From the NCBI RefSeq assembly GCF_029215985.1, contig NZ_JAEMVC010000013.1, positions 1 through 51,331 on the forward strand: a stretch of 51,331 bases of DNA, in the 5' to 3' direction. The stretch comes from Sulfurimonas sp. SAG-AH-194-C21 (lineage in GTDB: Bacteria > Campylobacterota > Campylobacteria > Campylobacterales > Sulfurimonadaceae). The notes below the pieces were generated by a model that ran no database searches, had not been told where the DNA came from, and saw only the letters and a list, made by a program, of their open reading frames with translations. The stretch's first letter is position 1. Every line of letters starts with the position of its first letter. Both the position numbers and the translations under genes were made by a program. Of the stretch, positions 18,243 through 26,183 are shown one piece after another.

Positions 18243-18247
18243 GAGTT

Positions 18248-19222
18248 TTACTCAGTCATCTCATTGATGATGTTTTCAATAAATTTTTGTGCTTCACGAA
18301 GTTTTTTTGTTCCTTCTTCATCTTCTGTCATACCTATTGTAGTAATCCAGTTATCAACTGATAAAAAGCCCATATACATTTTATTTTCACCTACTTTTTT
18401 GTAAAGGTAAAAAGAACACGGAGCCCAAGCACCAGCTTCAGGATGCTTTTCTGATACAGGATAGATTACATCAAATTTACAGATAGAGTATGTATGGTAA
18501 AAGTCATAAACACCAGTATAACCTCTGTCATCAAATATCTCTTCTTGAACATTTGTATAGTTAGGAAGTAAGAAACCTAAAGGCTCCATTTCACCTTCAA
18601 ATTCAGCTTCAAAATCTTCTATAAAATCTTCAGGAGACTGACCATCTAAGTCTAGTTCCATTTCAAAGTTACTAGCAAGTGTTTTAGTAGGAAACTTTAC
18701 TGTATGGTCTAAGTCTTTAAAAGTACCACCTGGCATTGCAGTTTTGAGTCCTTTATGGATTAGTTCTGCATAAGCGATTAAATCTGGATCACTCAGGGGA
18801 ATACCAGTTGATCTAGCCATACCATTGATAGTTAAAGTAGAGATGTTCATGCAACCCTCTTTACCTTCCCAAATAGACATAGTTAATGGTGTAAGTGCAC
18901 CAAAATTAGGATACTTTTTGATAAGTTTAAATGTAAGATCACTATTAATAAACATTGCTAAGTTATAGATTTTGTAATGTAACTTACCAAATCTCTTACC
19001 AAATGGTTTATTCATATCGTTATTACCAGGTATCTCTAGACCTACACCATCAAATGCTGCTTCAATTGATTTAATTGTAACTTTCCCATCAGCATTTGGA
19101 GTTGAGAACACCTGTACATCTTGTATTTTTTTAGGCTTTGCAGGAGTGACATTAGTCGCACCACAACCTACTACTGACATTGCCATTAGAGCAACAATCA
19201 TGAGTGAATATATTTTTTTCAT
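18248..19222 (-). CDS. DUF302-like lipoprotein (paralogue of 17114-18145)
   Basis: The 324-residue protein has a lipoprotein signal with lipobox VVGC (cysteine near residue 20). Two DUF302-like units are suggested, around 60-165 (FGALTPLTMSIWEGKEGCMN) and 185-300 (APCSFYLYKKVGENKMYMGF). The similarity to the next gene downstream is clear in the second half. The protein should be anchored in the envelope. AAGGAAAA precedes the ATG. It follows the MOSC gene by 61 nt on the same strand as sox, so a link to periplasmic sulfur oxidation is plausible but only inferred from position. Confidence 0.7.
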   Translation of the reverse strand: MKKIYSLMIVALMAMSVVGCGATNVTPAKPKKIQDVQVFSTPNADGKVTIKSIEAAFDGVGLEIPGNNDMNKPFGKRFGKLHYKIYNLAMFINSDLTFKLIKKYPNFGALTPLTMSIWEGKEGCMNISTLTINGMARSTGIPLSDPDLIAYAELIHKGLKTAMPGGTFKDLDHTVKFPTKTLASNFEMELDLDGQSPEDFIEDFEAEFEGEMEPLGFLLPNYTNVQEEIFDDRGYTGVYDFYHTYSICKFDVIYPVSEKHPEAGAWAPCSFYLYKKVGENKMYMGFLSVDNWITTIGMTEDEEGTKKLREAQKFIENIINEMTE

Positions 19223-19283
19223 TTATTTTTCCTTGTATGAAATTATTGTGACTGATTTTATCATTATTTTTATATAAATCAGA

Positions 19284-19727
19284 TTAAGTATTTAAAATTT
19301 CAACTCTTGAACCAAGAAGTATTTCAGAATTTCCCTCTATATATTTAGCAAAGATGCCTCTGTCATTTTTCAGTAGTTTAGGTAGTTTAGAATCTATGGA
19401 AGATAAACCTTGGCATAAGGTACAGTTTTGGGTAATCTCTAGTATTGTATTTCCTATTTTAATTCTATCGCCTTGGATAAGATTGTAAGGGTTGATGTCT
19501 ATTAAAATATTTTCACCTAAAGAGCCAGCTTGAATATTTATCTGATTATCTTTTGCTAGGAGATAACTTTCAACTGAAGTGATAAGGATTGCCCTCATTA
19601 CATTTTTGTTATAAAATTTATCATTTATAACACCAGCATTATCGACATAAATTTTATTTACATTTTGACGAGTTTTATTTGTATCGTTTTGTGTAATATA
19701 AAGTTCTTTTACAGTACCTGTCATCAT
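19284..19727 (-). CDS. MOSC-domain protein
   Basis: The 147-residue protein is a minimal MOSC domain, related to the C-terminal domain of molybdenum-cofactor sulfurases. Visible features are GSLGENI (68-74), IKIGNTILEI and the cysteine-bearing NCTLCQGLSS with KLLKNDRGIFAKYIEG. MOSC proteins are thought to handle sulfur or the molybdenum cofactor. It lies downstream of soxZ, on the same strand as the molybdoenzyme gene soxC; by inference it serves SoxC or sulfur transfer. Two adjacent ATG codons (19727, 19724) are possible starts and neither has a strong ribosome-binding site. Confidence 0.8.
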   Translation of the reverse strand: MMTGTVKELYITQNDTNKTRQNVNKIYVDNAGVINDKFYNKNVMRAILITSVESYLLAKDNQINIQAGSLGENILIDINPYNLIQGDRIKIGNTILEITQNCTLCQGLSSIDSKLPKLLKNDRGIFAKYIEGNSEILLGSRVEILNT

Positions 19728-19769
19728 TGAAATTTCTTGAGTGCTTGGAGTGAGTTATAGAAGTGTAAA

Positions 19770-19802
19770 GATGATAAAGTATTTAAAAATAAGTTTATCA
19801 TC
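19770..19802 (-). terminator. Hairpin downstream of soxZ
   Basis: GATGATAAA (19770-19778) and TTTATCATC (19794-19802) form a perfect 9-bp stem with a 15-nt loop; on the minus strand the stem is followed by TTT. It lies between soxZ and the MOSC gene and could end or reduce sox transcription there. Confidence 0.45.
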
Positions 19803-19826
19803 TCGTGTAGTATAAGTATAAATCTT

Positions 19827-19846
19827 AATAAGCATAAATGCTTATT
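19827..19846 (-). terminator. Palindrome overlapping the soxZ stop
   Basis: AATAAGCAT and ATGCTTATT form a perfect 9-bp stem with a 2-nt centre that overlaps the soxZ stop codon. It may act with the hairpin at 19770-19802 as a tandem 3' end. Confidence 0.4.
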
Positions 19847-20153
19847 ATTTGATTTTACCTTTACCTTTACCAGTTTTACCTTTACGGTCAACCCAGTTAA
19901 TAAGTAGTTTATCACCTTTCTTAAAAGTATCACCTTTAATTTGAAACTTGAAGATTGGATTTTTAGATAAAAACTGTGAAGTTGATAAATCAAGAACAGT
20001 TTCTCCGTTGATAGTACCAGTAATGTGAGTGATGAAGTTTGCATCTTCACGGTTACCAGTTTTTTTCTCCATCATGTTGAATGTAGTCATATCGTGTTTA
20101 GCCATAGACTTAACTTTGATAATACCATTTTTTAATTTTGCTTTTACTTTCAT
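19845..20153 (-). CDS. soxZ: SoxZ, sulfur-carrier partner of SoxY
   Basis: The 102-residue protein has the immunoglobulin-like fold and length of SoxZ: an N-terminal MKVKAKLKNGIIKVKSMAKHD, a central THITGTINGETVLDLSTSQF and a C-terminal basic run KGKTGKGKGKI. There is no signal peptide; SoxZ is exported bound to SoxY through the Tat signal of SoxY. Together they carry the thiosulfate sulfur in the periplasm. The gene is 46 nt downstream of soxY with AAAGG before the ATG. Confidence 0.92.
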   Translation of the reverse strand: MKVKAKLKNGIIKVKSMAKHDMTTFNMMEKKTGNREDANFITHITGTINGETVLDLSTSQFLSKNPIFKFQIKGDTFKKGDKLLINWVDRKGKTGKGKGKIK

Positions 20154-20199
20154 AATATACCTTTATTGATTATTTTTCTTTTTTTACAGAGTAAAGGGA

Positions 20200-20652
20200 T
20201 TAACCTTCACATCCACCAAGTGCAACATCTAAAGTTTTCTTAGCTGCGTATAATTTACCGTCGTTACCTTCAGCAACGATTGTAATCGTACCTGATTTAC
20301 CCATCTTAATCTTCACTGAGTACTTGTTAATTGAGTACTTAGTTGTAGTATAAGCACAAACAGCAGCTTCAGGATTAGCATCTTGATAAAGAGCAATAGA
20401 TTTGATATCTAAATCAGTTGAAAAATCAACAGGGATAGCACCACCATTACTTGCAACATCTGGAGCAGTTAAAGAAACACCTTCCATTACTAAGTCAGTA
20501 GTACCGTACATTGCTTTAATAGCATCATCAACAGTGTGTGCAGACCATACAGCAGGTTTAGTTGCTCTGTAGTCCTCAGCTTTTACACTTGCAGGTACAA
20601 CAGCTAAAGCTAAAGCACCTAAAGTTACATTTAAAAAATTTCTTCTTTCCAT
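20200..20652 (-). CDS. soxY: SoxY, sulfur-binding carrier protein, with a GGCEG terminus
   Basis: The 150-residue protein begins with a twin-arginine signal MERRNFLNVTLGALAL. It ends in GGCEG, the swinging arm whose cysteine carries the sulfur intermediates of the Sox cycle. The canonical ending is GGCGG; the glycine-to-glutamate change is read directly from codon GAA. Two other cysteine-free strands and the length fit SoxY; an additional cysteine (AAVCAYTTT) lies near residue 99. It is 13 nt after soxD and 46 nt before soxZ, so it belongs to the soxCDYZ operon. Confidence 0.92.
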   Translation of the reverse strand: MERRNFLNVTLGALALAVVPASVKAEDYRATKPAVWSAHTVDDAIKAMYGTTDLVMEGVSLTAPDVASNGGAIPVDFSTDLDIKSIALYQDANPEAAVCAYTTTKYSINKYSVKIKMGKSGTITIVAEGNDGKLYAAKKTLDVALGGCEG

Positions 20653-20665
20653 AATTATTCCTTTG

Positions 20666-21835
20666 TTATTTTACTTTTCCAGAGATTAAATAATCTACCA
20701 TAGTTTTGAAGTCTGCATCTGAAAGATCAGCTCCACCTTTAGCAGGCATACCACTCTCAGTACCATTGATACCGTTAGCATAAACCTTATCTATACCTTT
20801 TGGAGTATATCCAGCCCAGTCGCCGCTTCCTGGTGAAAGAAAAGCAGAGTGACACATTGCACAGCTTTCAGTATATGTTTTCTTTACATCAATAGCAACT
20901 ACTTCTTTCTTAGGAAGATCTCTTGTTACATTCATTGCCGGAATGAAATCTTTGATTCCACCATTTTGAATGCGTTTGATCTTTGCAGTTGGCTCTTGAC
21001 AATCTTTCATACAGTGCTCAGCCCCTTGGTTAAGGTTACGACCACCAAAGTTAGATGCTTTACCGAAGTAAGCTTTTACACCACCAAGTACATTAGCACC
21101 TGATATAACTGGCTCAAAACCATCAACATTTGGCATTTTTATTTTTAAGAATTTTGCACGATTAAGTACATACTCATCATCAACTTCCTCGCCATCAACA
21201 TACATTTCATTAATATTTAAGATATATGCAGTAAGAGCATAAGTCTCATCTATACTTAAACTATCTGAAAATGGGTGAGGCATACCATCTCTAATATACC
21301 ACCACATAGTAGTAGCTTGAGGCCAGTAAGAACCAAATACACGAGTTGGACCATCAGCTTCAGGATCTTTCCACCTGTTGTTAGTTAGTGTCTTTTGTAA
21401 ATCTACAGCATTACCCTTAGAGAGCGCTGGATATCCACCACCACCTGAACCAAAGTCACCGTGACACATAACACATTGTGCTTCATAAAGTGTTTCACCA
21501 TCTTCAACTGAACCACTACCTTCTGGTATCCCATGACCTTCTGGGCTTAGAGGTGTTGCTGGTTGTAAATCTGTATCCCATTTAGCAAGTTCTGCTGCAT
21601 TTGGAACACGACCATTGTTTATTTTAGCACCTATCGCTTGAGGGTTTACATAGTAATCAGATGTTTTATTATTTACAACTGGGTATGAAACTCCACCATC
21701 TATATCAAGTGAAACAGAAGTAGTTGAACCTGATGGTTCTGTACTGTCTCCCATACATCCTACTACAGAAAATGCAACTACTGCAGCTACTGAAGTAGAA
21801 ATTAGTAATTTATTATACGCTTCTAATTTGAACAT
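20666..21835 (-). CDS. soxD: SoxD, di-haem cytochrome c subunit of sulfane dehydrogenase
   Basis: The 389-residue protein has two haem c sites: C121xxC124H (EAQCVMCHGDF) and C325xxC328H (ESCAMCHSAF), the arrangement of SoxD, which takes electrons from SoxC. The N-terminus is hydrophobic and ends in VVGC (Cys27), so it may be a lipoprotein instead of a freely soluble periplasmic protein. Two further cysteines are at 275 and 279 (EHCMKDCQ). Its ATG lies 23 nt inside the soxC coding region, a tight overlap that fits the obligate SoxCD complex. Confidence 0.92.
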   Translation of the reverse strand: MFKLEAYNKLLISTSVAAVVAFSVVGCMGDSTEPSGSTTSVSLDIDGGVSYPVVNNKTSDYYVNPQAIGAKINNGRVPNAAELAKWDTDLQPATPLSPEGHGIPEGSGSVEDGETLYEAQCVMCHGDFGSGGGGYPALSKGNAVDLQKTLTNNRWKDPEADGPTRVFGSYWPQATTMWWYIRDGMPHPFSDSLSIDETYALTAYILNINEMYVDGEEVDDEYVLNRAKFLKIKMPNVDGFEPVISGANVLGGVKAYFGKASNFGGRNLNQGAEHCMKDCQEPTAKIKRIQNGGIKDFIPAMNVTRDLPKKEVVAIDVKKTYTESCAMCHSAFLSPGSGDWAGYTPKGIDKVYANGINGTESGMPAKGGADLSDADFKTMVDYLISGKVK

Positions 21836-23135
21836 GATTCACCTTTCCTTCTTCTGTTACTTCCCAAGTCTCTACTGCATTTCTATGATAAACTGCTTCA
21901 ACACCCATTATGCCAATCTCTTGGTCAATAGTTGGTTGAATATAACCAGCATCATCAATTGCACGTGAAGTAAGTAAAATTTGTTTCCCATCAAGTTGGA
22001 ATTTTTTTGGAATTGTAAACATATAAGACCAGCGAGTCCATGATTTAGAAAGAACTAAACCTTTAAGATTTGCTTCTACATAGTTTTTCCCACCATCAAA
22101 AGATAAATCTACAGCTTTAATAGTTCCCATTCCTGACCATGCAAGACCTTCGATTTCTACTACATCACCTTCTTTCAGATCAGTCCATGGAATCTCTGGA
22201 GACGGAGAAGTAACAGTTGAGTTAACCTCATTCGCATAGAAATGTTGGATAGCTTTACCAGTTGGCTTGAGGTCAGTGTACTTAGAAGTCTCTTCTTTAC
22301 AGTACCATGGCTCTTGAGAAAACTCTAAACGACGAAGCCATTTAACACATAAGTTTCCTTCCCAACCTGGAACAAGTAGTCTTACTGGATACCCTTGCTC
22401 AGGACGAAGTGCTTCACCATTTTGTCCCCAAACGATCATTGCATCATCAAGAACTTTATCAACAGGAATTGTTCTACCCATTTTAGAGTTATCAGAACCT
22501 TCAGCAAGCATCCACTGTGCAGTTGGTTTAAGACCTAGGTCTTCTAAGATAGTCTTGATGTAAACACCAGTCCACTCAGCAGAAGCCATAAAACCTTTAG
22601 CAAATTGTACAGAGTTAAACTGTGGTCCTCTCCACTCTTGTCCACCATTAGCAGGACACTCGATGAAGTGAGTACGAGTTACACTTGGGTAGCGCTTAAG
22701 CTGAGCAAGTGTAAGAACGATAGGCTTCTCAACTAAACCGTGAATCATTAAACGATACTCGTTAGGATCTACATGTGCAGTTCCACCATGAGAACGAGAA
22801 AAGAAAAGACCATTTGGAGTGATGATTCCTTGAGATTCATGAATAGGTGTTACAGCAATTGAAGCTCTAAAGTTACCAGAAGCAAGTAGTTTCGTACTTC
22901 TTCTAATTACATTATGCTCGTAAGCTGAAGGTATACCATATTGGTTTTTAGTAACCGGATCTCCCCATTTTTGGCCCCATTTAGTATGGTGCATTATTGC
23001 GGGATCGCCTTCGCCGGCCGACTCGTTTGCTAGTAGAGATGTTCCAGCAAGAGCAGTTACTGATACAGCAGCTGCTTTTTTGAAAAAGTCTCTTCTGTCG
23101 ATCGTATTTTGATCTTGAGATTTTTTATTATCCAC
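21813..23135 (-). CDS. soxC: SoxC, molybdenum-containing sulfane dehydrogenase subunit
   Basis: The 440-residue protein belongs to the sulfite oxidase family. It has a twin-arginine signal (DRRDFFKKAAAVSVTALAG, residues 13-31). The molybdenum-coordinating cysteine is Cys160 in THFIECPANGGQEW. A dimerisation domain follows from about residue 300 (WTDLKEGDVVEIEGLAWSGM). With SoxD it oxidises the SoxY-bound sulfane and yields six electrons. A strong AAAGGAG lies before the ATG. It is first in soxCDYZ; the 214-nt upstream region contains TATAAT on the minus strand at 23292-23297 but no clear -35. soxXA and soxB are not in this window. Confidence 0.94.
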   Translation of the reverse strand: MDNKKSQDQNTIDRRDFFKKAAAVSVTALAGTSLLANESAGEGDPAIMHHTKWGQKWGDPVTKNQYGIPSAYEHNVIRRSTKLLASGNFRASIAVTPIHESQGIITPNGLFFSRSHGGTAHVDPNEYRLMIHGLVEKPIVLTLAQLKRYPSVTRTHFIECPANGGQEWRGPQFNSVQFAKGFMASAEWTGVYIKTILEDLGLKPTAQWMLAEGSDNSKMGRTIPVDKVLDDAMIVWGQNGEALRPEQGYPVRLLVPGWEGNLCVKWLRRLEFSQEPWYCKEETSKYTDLKPTGKAIQHFYANEVNSTVTSPSPEIPWTDLKEGDVVEIEGLAWSGMGTIKAVDLSFDGGKNYVEANLKGLVLSKSWTRWSYMFTIPKKFQLDGKQILLTSRAIDDAGYIQPTIDQEIGIMGVEAVYHRNAVETWEVTEEGKVNHVQIRSV

Positions 23136-23349
23136 ATTTTCTCCTTTTGTAGGTTGTTGTTATCTATTATTTTATTTGAATACATTAACTCTGTGCTTTA
23201 CTATACAAAGTTTTTTTACCATAACATTATGCCATTTTATGCTTAATTATATATTTAGCATTAGGACTAAACCCCCATTCTATGAGATATAATTATAATC
23301 CTAATAAGATTTTATATGAGTATAGTTACAGAATGAAACAAAAAGAAGC

Positions 23350-23622
23350 CTAATTTTTTGGTAAAATTGCTAAAATAAGATAATCGCCACTTATCTTATC
23401 TATAAAAAAAAGTATATTAAAATCTTCGTGAGGAATCTCTTTTATCTCTTCATCATCAAATAATTGTGCTTTTTTATATTTATTAGCTTTTGTAGGAAGG
23501 TTGATTAAAATTGTATCAAGATAGAGTTTGAACTTTTTTGTTGCATTGAAGTCTTCTTGGACGAAATTATTTAAAATGACCTTGAGTTGTTGCTCGTAAA
23601 GTGGAGTACAAAGAATATTCAT
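23350..23622 (-). CDS. RelE/ParE-type toxin
   Basis: The 90-residue protein has the size and pattern of the RelE/ParE fold: an opening strand MNILCTPLYEQQL, two helices, then KEIPHEDFNILFFIDKISGDYLILAIL with the alternating hydrophobic C-terminal strands of this family. Toxins of this fold act on mRNA at the ribosome or on gyrase; which applies cannot be told. Its ATG overlaps the stop of the 44-residue upstream ORF by one base (TAATG), typical of an antitoxin-toxin pair. Confidence 0.7.
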   Translation of the reverse strand: MNILCTPLYEQQLKVILNNFVQEDFNATKKFKLYLDTILINLPTKANKYKKAQLFDDEEIKEIPHEDFNILFFIDKISGDYLILAILPKN

Positions 23623-23756
23623 TATTTCTCTTTCTCACTCAACCAAATAGAAAGTTCTTTCATACTTTGAAATAGGGGTTTGGCAGAAGAGTTGTCTGCC
23701 TTGTAGCTTTGGAGTTCTTTAAGGATTGAATTTTTTTGTTCTTCTTCTAAAGACAT
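23622..23756 (-). CDS. Small candidate antitoxin, 44 residues
   Basis: This short ORF begins MSLEEEQKNSILKELQSY and ends IWLSEKEK. It starts 2 nt after the stop of the DUF2231 gene, with GAGGAAAA inside that gene as ribosome-binding site, and its TAA shares a base with the ATG of the RelE-like gene. Charged, helical and very short, it resembles the toxin-binding half of an antitoxin without an obvious DNA-binding domain. The coupling to a toxin-like gene is the main argument for it being real. Confidence 0.65.
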   Translation of the reverse strand: MSLEEEQKNSILKELQSYKADNSSAKPLFQSMKELSIWLSEKEK

Positions 23757-23758
23757 AA

Positions 23759-24343
23759 CTAATTTTCCTCTGCTACTTGATTGCCATAAAAAATTTCTAA
23801 CTCTTCATCTATAAGTTTGATATCTTCAAGGGCTTCTTCATATACTTCAAGTTTCGCTTGAATCTCTTCCTCTTCCTCTACCGCAATGGCAGCTTCATTG
23901 AGAGTGTCTATTATCATATAAGATTTAAAGGGTGTACCGTGATTGTAAACTAGTTCTCCACCATCTTTACCTTGGGCAAATGTTAGAGCAGTTGCAGCTA
24001 AAAGTAAAACAATTGCAAGGGCTTCTATAGCAAACTTTTTTGTTTGGCAACCAATTATTTTAAGAACAAAGATAACACCCATTATAATGGCTAGATAAAG
24101 ACCTAGCTTTTTATGCTCAAGAAGTTCATGTTGTCCATTTTCACTAAGAAAATCATAAATCAGAGGTCCAGCTTGACTTCCAGTGTACCATACTACACCC
24201 ATAGCTAAAGCTGTAAATAAGAGTGCTATTGAAGAGAGTTTAGAGAAAATCTCTTGTCTATTTATAAGGTATGCTATACCTAATGCCGAAGCTACTACTG
24301 GTAAAACCATTGCGAAGTGTGCTGTTGCTGGATGTATCATCAT
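23759..24343 (-). CDS. DUF2231-type membrane protein
   Basis: The 194-residue protein has four predicted transmembrane helices (about 8-26, 36-54, 82-100, 106-123). It opens with MIHPATAHFAMVLPVVASAL and has VVWYTGSQAGPL and GGELVYNHGTP, the histidine-containing motifs of the DUF2231 family, which may bind haem or metal. A C-terminal acidic helical tail (about 150-194, EEEEEIQAKLEVYEEALEDI) is longer than usual. The function is unknown. It is the first gene of a three-gene unit with the toxin-antitoxin pair and lies 20 nt after the coiled-coil gene. Confidence 0.75.
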   Translation of the reverse strand: MMIHPATAHFAMVLPVVASALGIAYLINRQEIFSKLSSIALLFTALAMGVVWYTGSQAGPLIYDFLSENGQHELLEHKKLGLYLAIIMGVIFVLKIIGCQTKKFAIEALAIVLLLAATALTFAQGKDGGELVYNHGTPFKSYMIIDTLNEAAIAVEEEEEIQAKLEVYEEALEDIKLIDEELEIFYGNQVAEEN

Positions 24344-24363
24344 AAGAAGTCCTTTGTAGAAAT

Positions 24364-25401
24364 TTATTTTTTATCTATAGCATCATTGGCATATTTTATT
24401 GCACTACCAAGGGCAACTTTGGCTACACCAAAGGCTTGCATACCCATACGTTTAGCTTCTTGTGCCTTAGGTGACTTGAGTGCTATATCAGCTCTTTTCA
24501 TTGCAGTTTTAGCAAATGTAGAAAATTTACTCTTCATAATGTCTGCTGTCTCTTTAGAGATTAAAATCAACTCCTCAAGGTCGTATGCCATTTCATTATT
24601 GAGTTTAATCAACATATTTTTAATCTCTTGTGAACTCTCATGTGCCTGTGTTGTAACTACTTGAGAGAAGAGAGTGTCTGTTTGGTTTAAGTCTTCGATA
24701 ATCGTATCATAATCTTCTATAAGTATATGTTTCGCTTCAATAGGCATAAATTCAAGTCGGCTCTTAAATCTGTCTATTGATTTTATAAGTCCACTTCTCA
24801 TACCTTTTAGAGTAGAACTTAGTACTTGTTCGGCTCTATTTGGCGTAGCTTCAGCCATATCTATTGCTGTGACTAAAATTGTAGAGAGTATTTTTCTTAC
24901 ACGTATAGTATTAAGCGATCCCTCTTTTATAGACTCGTAACTTATCTCTTTTATAACCTCTGTAATGGACTCTGTAATGTCACCAGCAGCATCTTTTTCT
25001 AGGGCTGTTATAATTGCAGACTCGACCATTTCACTGAGGATATCATAAAGATCAATAGACTGTAGTTTGACTTGATGGAGTTTAGCTAAGGCACTTTGAG
25101 ATTTTAAAACTTCATCCTCAAGGACATTAAAAATAGTATATTTTGTATTTTGAAGGGCATCAGACTTTTTTTCTAACTCGCGTTCTATAGCCTCTTTTTC
25201 TTCTAAGAGTGTCTGTACATCATCTTGAAGAGTCTGTGTTTCTAAATCAATGATAGCTGTAGTAACTTGACGCACTTCTTCTAAAGAAAGAGAATCAAAG
25301 TCTACTTTACTCTCCTCTAATGCTGAGAGGATTCGTTTCTCTATAGTTTTAAACCTTTTGTTGTAAGCAGTCTCTAGGTTCGTTTGTATATTCTGTGTCA
25401 T
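24364..25401 (-). CDS. Predicted coiled-coil protein of unknown function
   Basis: The 345-residue protein is nearly all alpha-helical with no signal peptide or membrane helix. A coiled coil is likely at about 50-85 (LQDDVQTLLEEKEAIERELE) and helical segments continue to the end, which is weakly hydrophobic (MGMQAFGVAKVALGSAIKYA, 319-338) and could touch the membrane. I do not recognise the family. AAAGGAG precedes the ATG. It follows the DUF493 gene by 12 nt and precedes the DUF2231 gene, so it belongs to the moaC-to-toxin transcript. Confidence 0.65.
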   Translation of the reverse strand: MTQNIQTNLETAYNKRFKTIEKRILSALEESKVDFDSLSLEEVRQVTTAIIDLETQTLQDDVQTLLEEKEAIERELEKKSDALQNTKYTIFNVLEDEVLKSQSALAKLHQVKLQSIDLYDILSEMVESAIITALEKDAAGDITESITEVIKEISYESIKEGSLNTIRVRKILSTILVTAIDMAEATPNRAEQVLSSTLKGMRSGLIKSIDRFKSRLEFMPIEAKHILIEDYDTIIEDLNQTDTLFSQVVTTQAHESSQEIKNMLIKLNNEMAYDLEELILISKETADIMKSKFSTFAKTAMKRADIALKSPKAQEAKRMGMQAFGVAKVALGSAIKYANDAIDKK

Positions 25402-25413
25402 TGTAACTCCTTT

Positions 25414-25683
25414 TTAAAGTACCATCTTAATATCTTGATGTTTTTTTAATGCCTCAAAAATAAAAGTTCTGTCATCTTCATTATGCACAAGTAAATCAAG
25501 ATTCATACTTACATATTTTCCAGTTTTAGACTTGTTGGATGGATTTATAGTATGTTCTCTCTCATCTATTACATCTCGAATGGCTTGCTCAAGAGCTGCT
25601 CTCTCGCTTGCTATGACTTTATAGCACCAGTTACAAGGGTACTCGATAAGAACTTTTTGTTTACTATCGTTTATAGTCTCCAC
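25414..25683 (-). CDS. DUF493 (YbeD/HP0495-like) protein
   Basis: The 89-residue protein has the family opening [18 protein letters not shown] and an ACT-like alternation of strands and helices ending [16 protein letters not shown]. YbeD-like proteins have an ACT-like fold; the biochemical role is unsettled. Its start lies 20 nt inside moaC, so translation is coupled to moaC. Confidence 0.8.
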   Translation of the reverse strand: METINDSKQKVLIEYPCNWCYKVIASERAALEQAIRDVIDEREHTINPSNKSKTGKYVSMNLDLLVHNEDDRTFIFEALKKHQDIKMVL

Positions 25684-26134
25684 TTTTGCCTCCTGATTTT
25701 GTCTCTAGCTGTACATTACGGATAATCATACCCTTATCTATAGCCTTTACCATGTCATAAATTGTTAACAGCCCTATACTAGTTCCCGTAAGTGCTTCCA
25801 TCTCAACTCCAGTTTGACCTTTGAGTTTGGCTGTCACTATTAGTTTGAAACCTGGTAGTTCTGCTAACTCTTCTACATCACAGTTTATCCCACTAAGGTT
25901 TAAAGGGTGACACATAGGAATAATCTCACTAGTTTTCTTCACACCCATTATAGCGGCAATCACAGCCGTCTGTAAAACAGGTCCTTTTTTTGTTTTCTCA
26001 GTAACTATAGCATCATAAGCATCTTGGCTCATCTCTATAATCCCACTAGCAACAGCTACTCGTGTAGTCTCTTGTTTGTCGCTTACATCAACCATTTTTG
26101 GTCTTTGGTTTTCGTCTAAATGTGTTAAGTTCAT
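25664..26134 (-). CDS. moaC: Cyclic pyranopterin monophosphate synthase
   Basis: The 156-residue enzyme makes cyclic pyranopterin monophosphate, an early intermediate of molybdenum cofactor. Motifs present: KMVDVSDK (13-20), IPMCHPL (72-78), [10 protein letters not shown] (108-117) and [14 protein letters not shown], with the C-terminal [12 protein letters not shown]. The length is normal. It is 49 nt downstream of mobA on the same strand. Within the window it is one of the genes supplying the cofactor needed by SoxC. Confidence 0.95.
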   Translation of the reverse strand: MNLTHLDENQRPKMVDVSDKQETTRVAVASGIIEMSQDAYDAIVTEKTKKGPVLQTAVIAAIMGVKKTSEIIPMCHPLNLSGINCDVEELAELPGFKLIVTAKLKGQTGVEMEALTGTSIGLLTIYDMVKAIDKGMIIRNVQLETKSGGKSGDYKR

Positions 26135-26183
26135 TGGTTTTATCTTTTGCTTTTTTACTATTATAGCGAAGAGGTGTTAATAA

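Noticed and set aside
19724..20050. Minus-strand ORF of 108 codons
   Set aside because: It overlaps soxZ in another frame, has a leucine-rich composition without family resemblance, and runs through the hairpins after soxZ.
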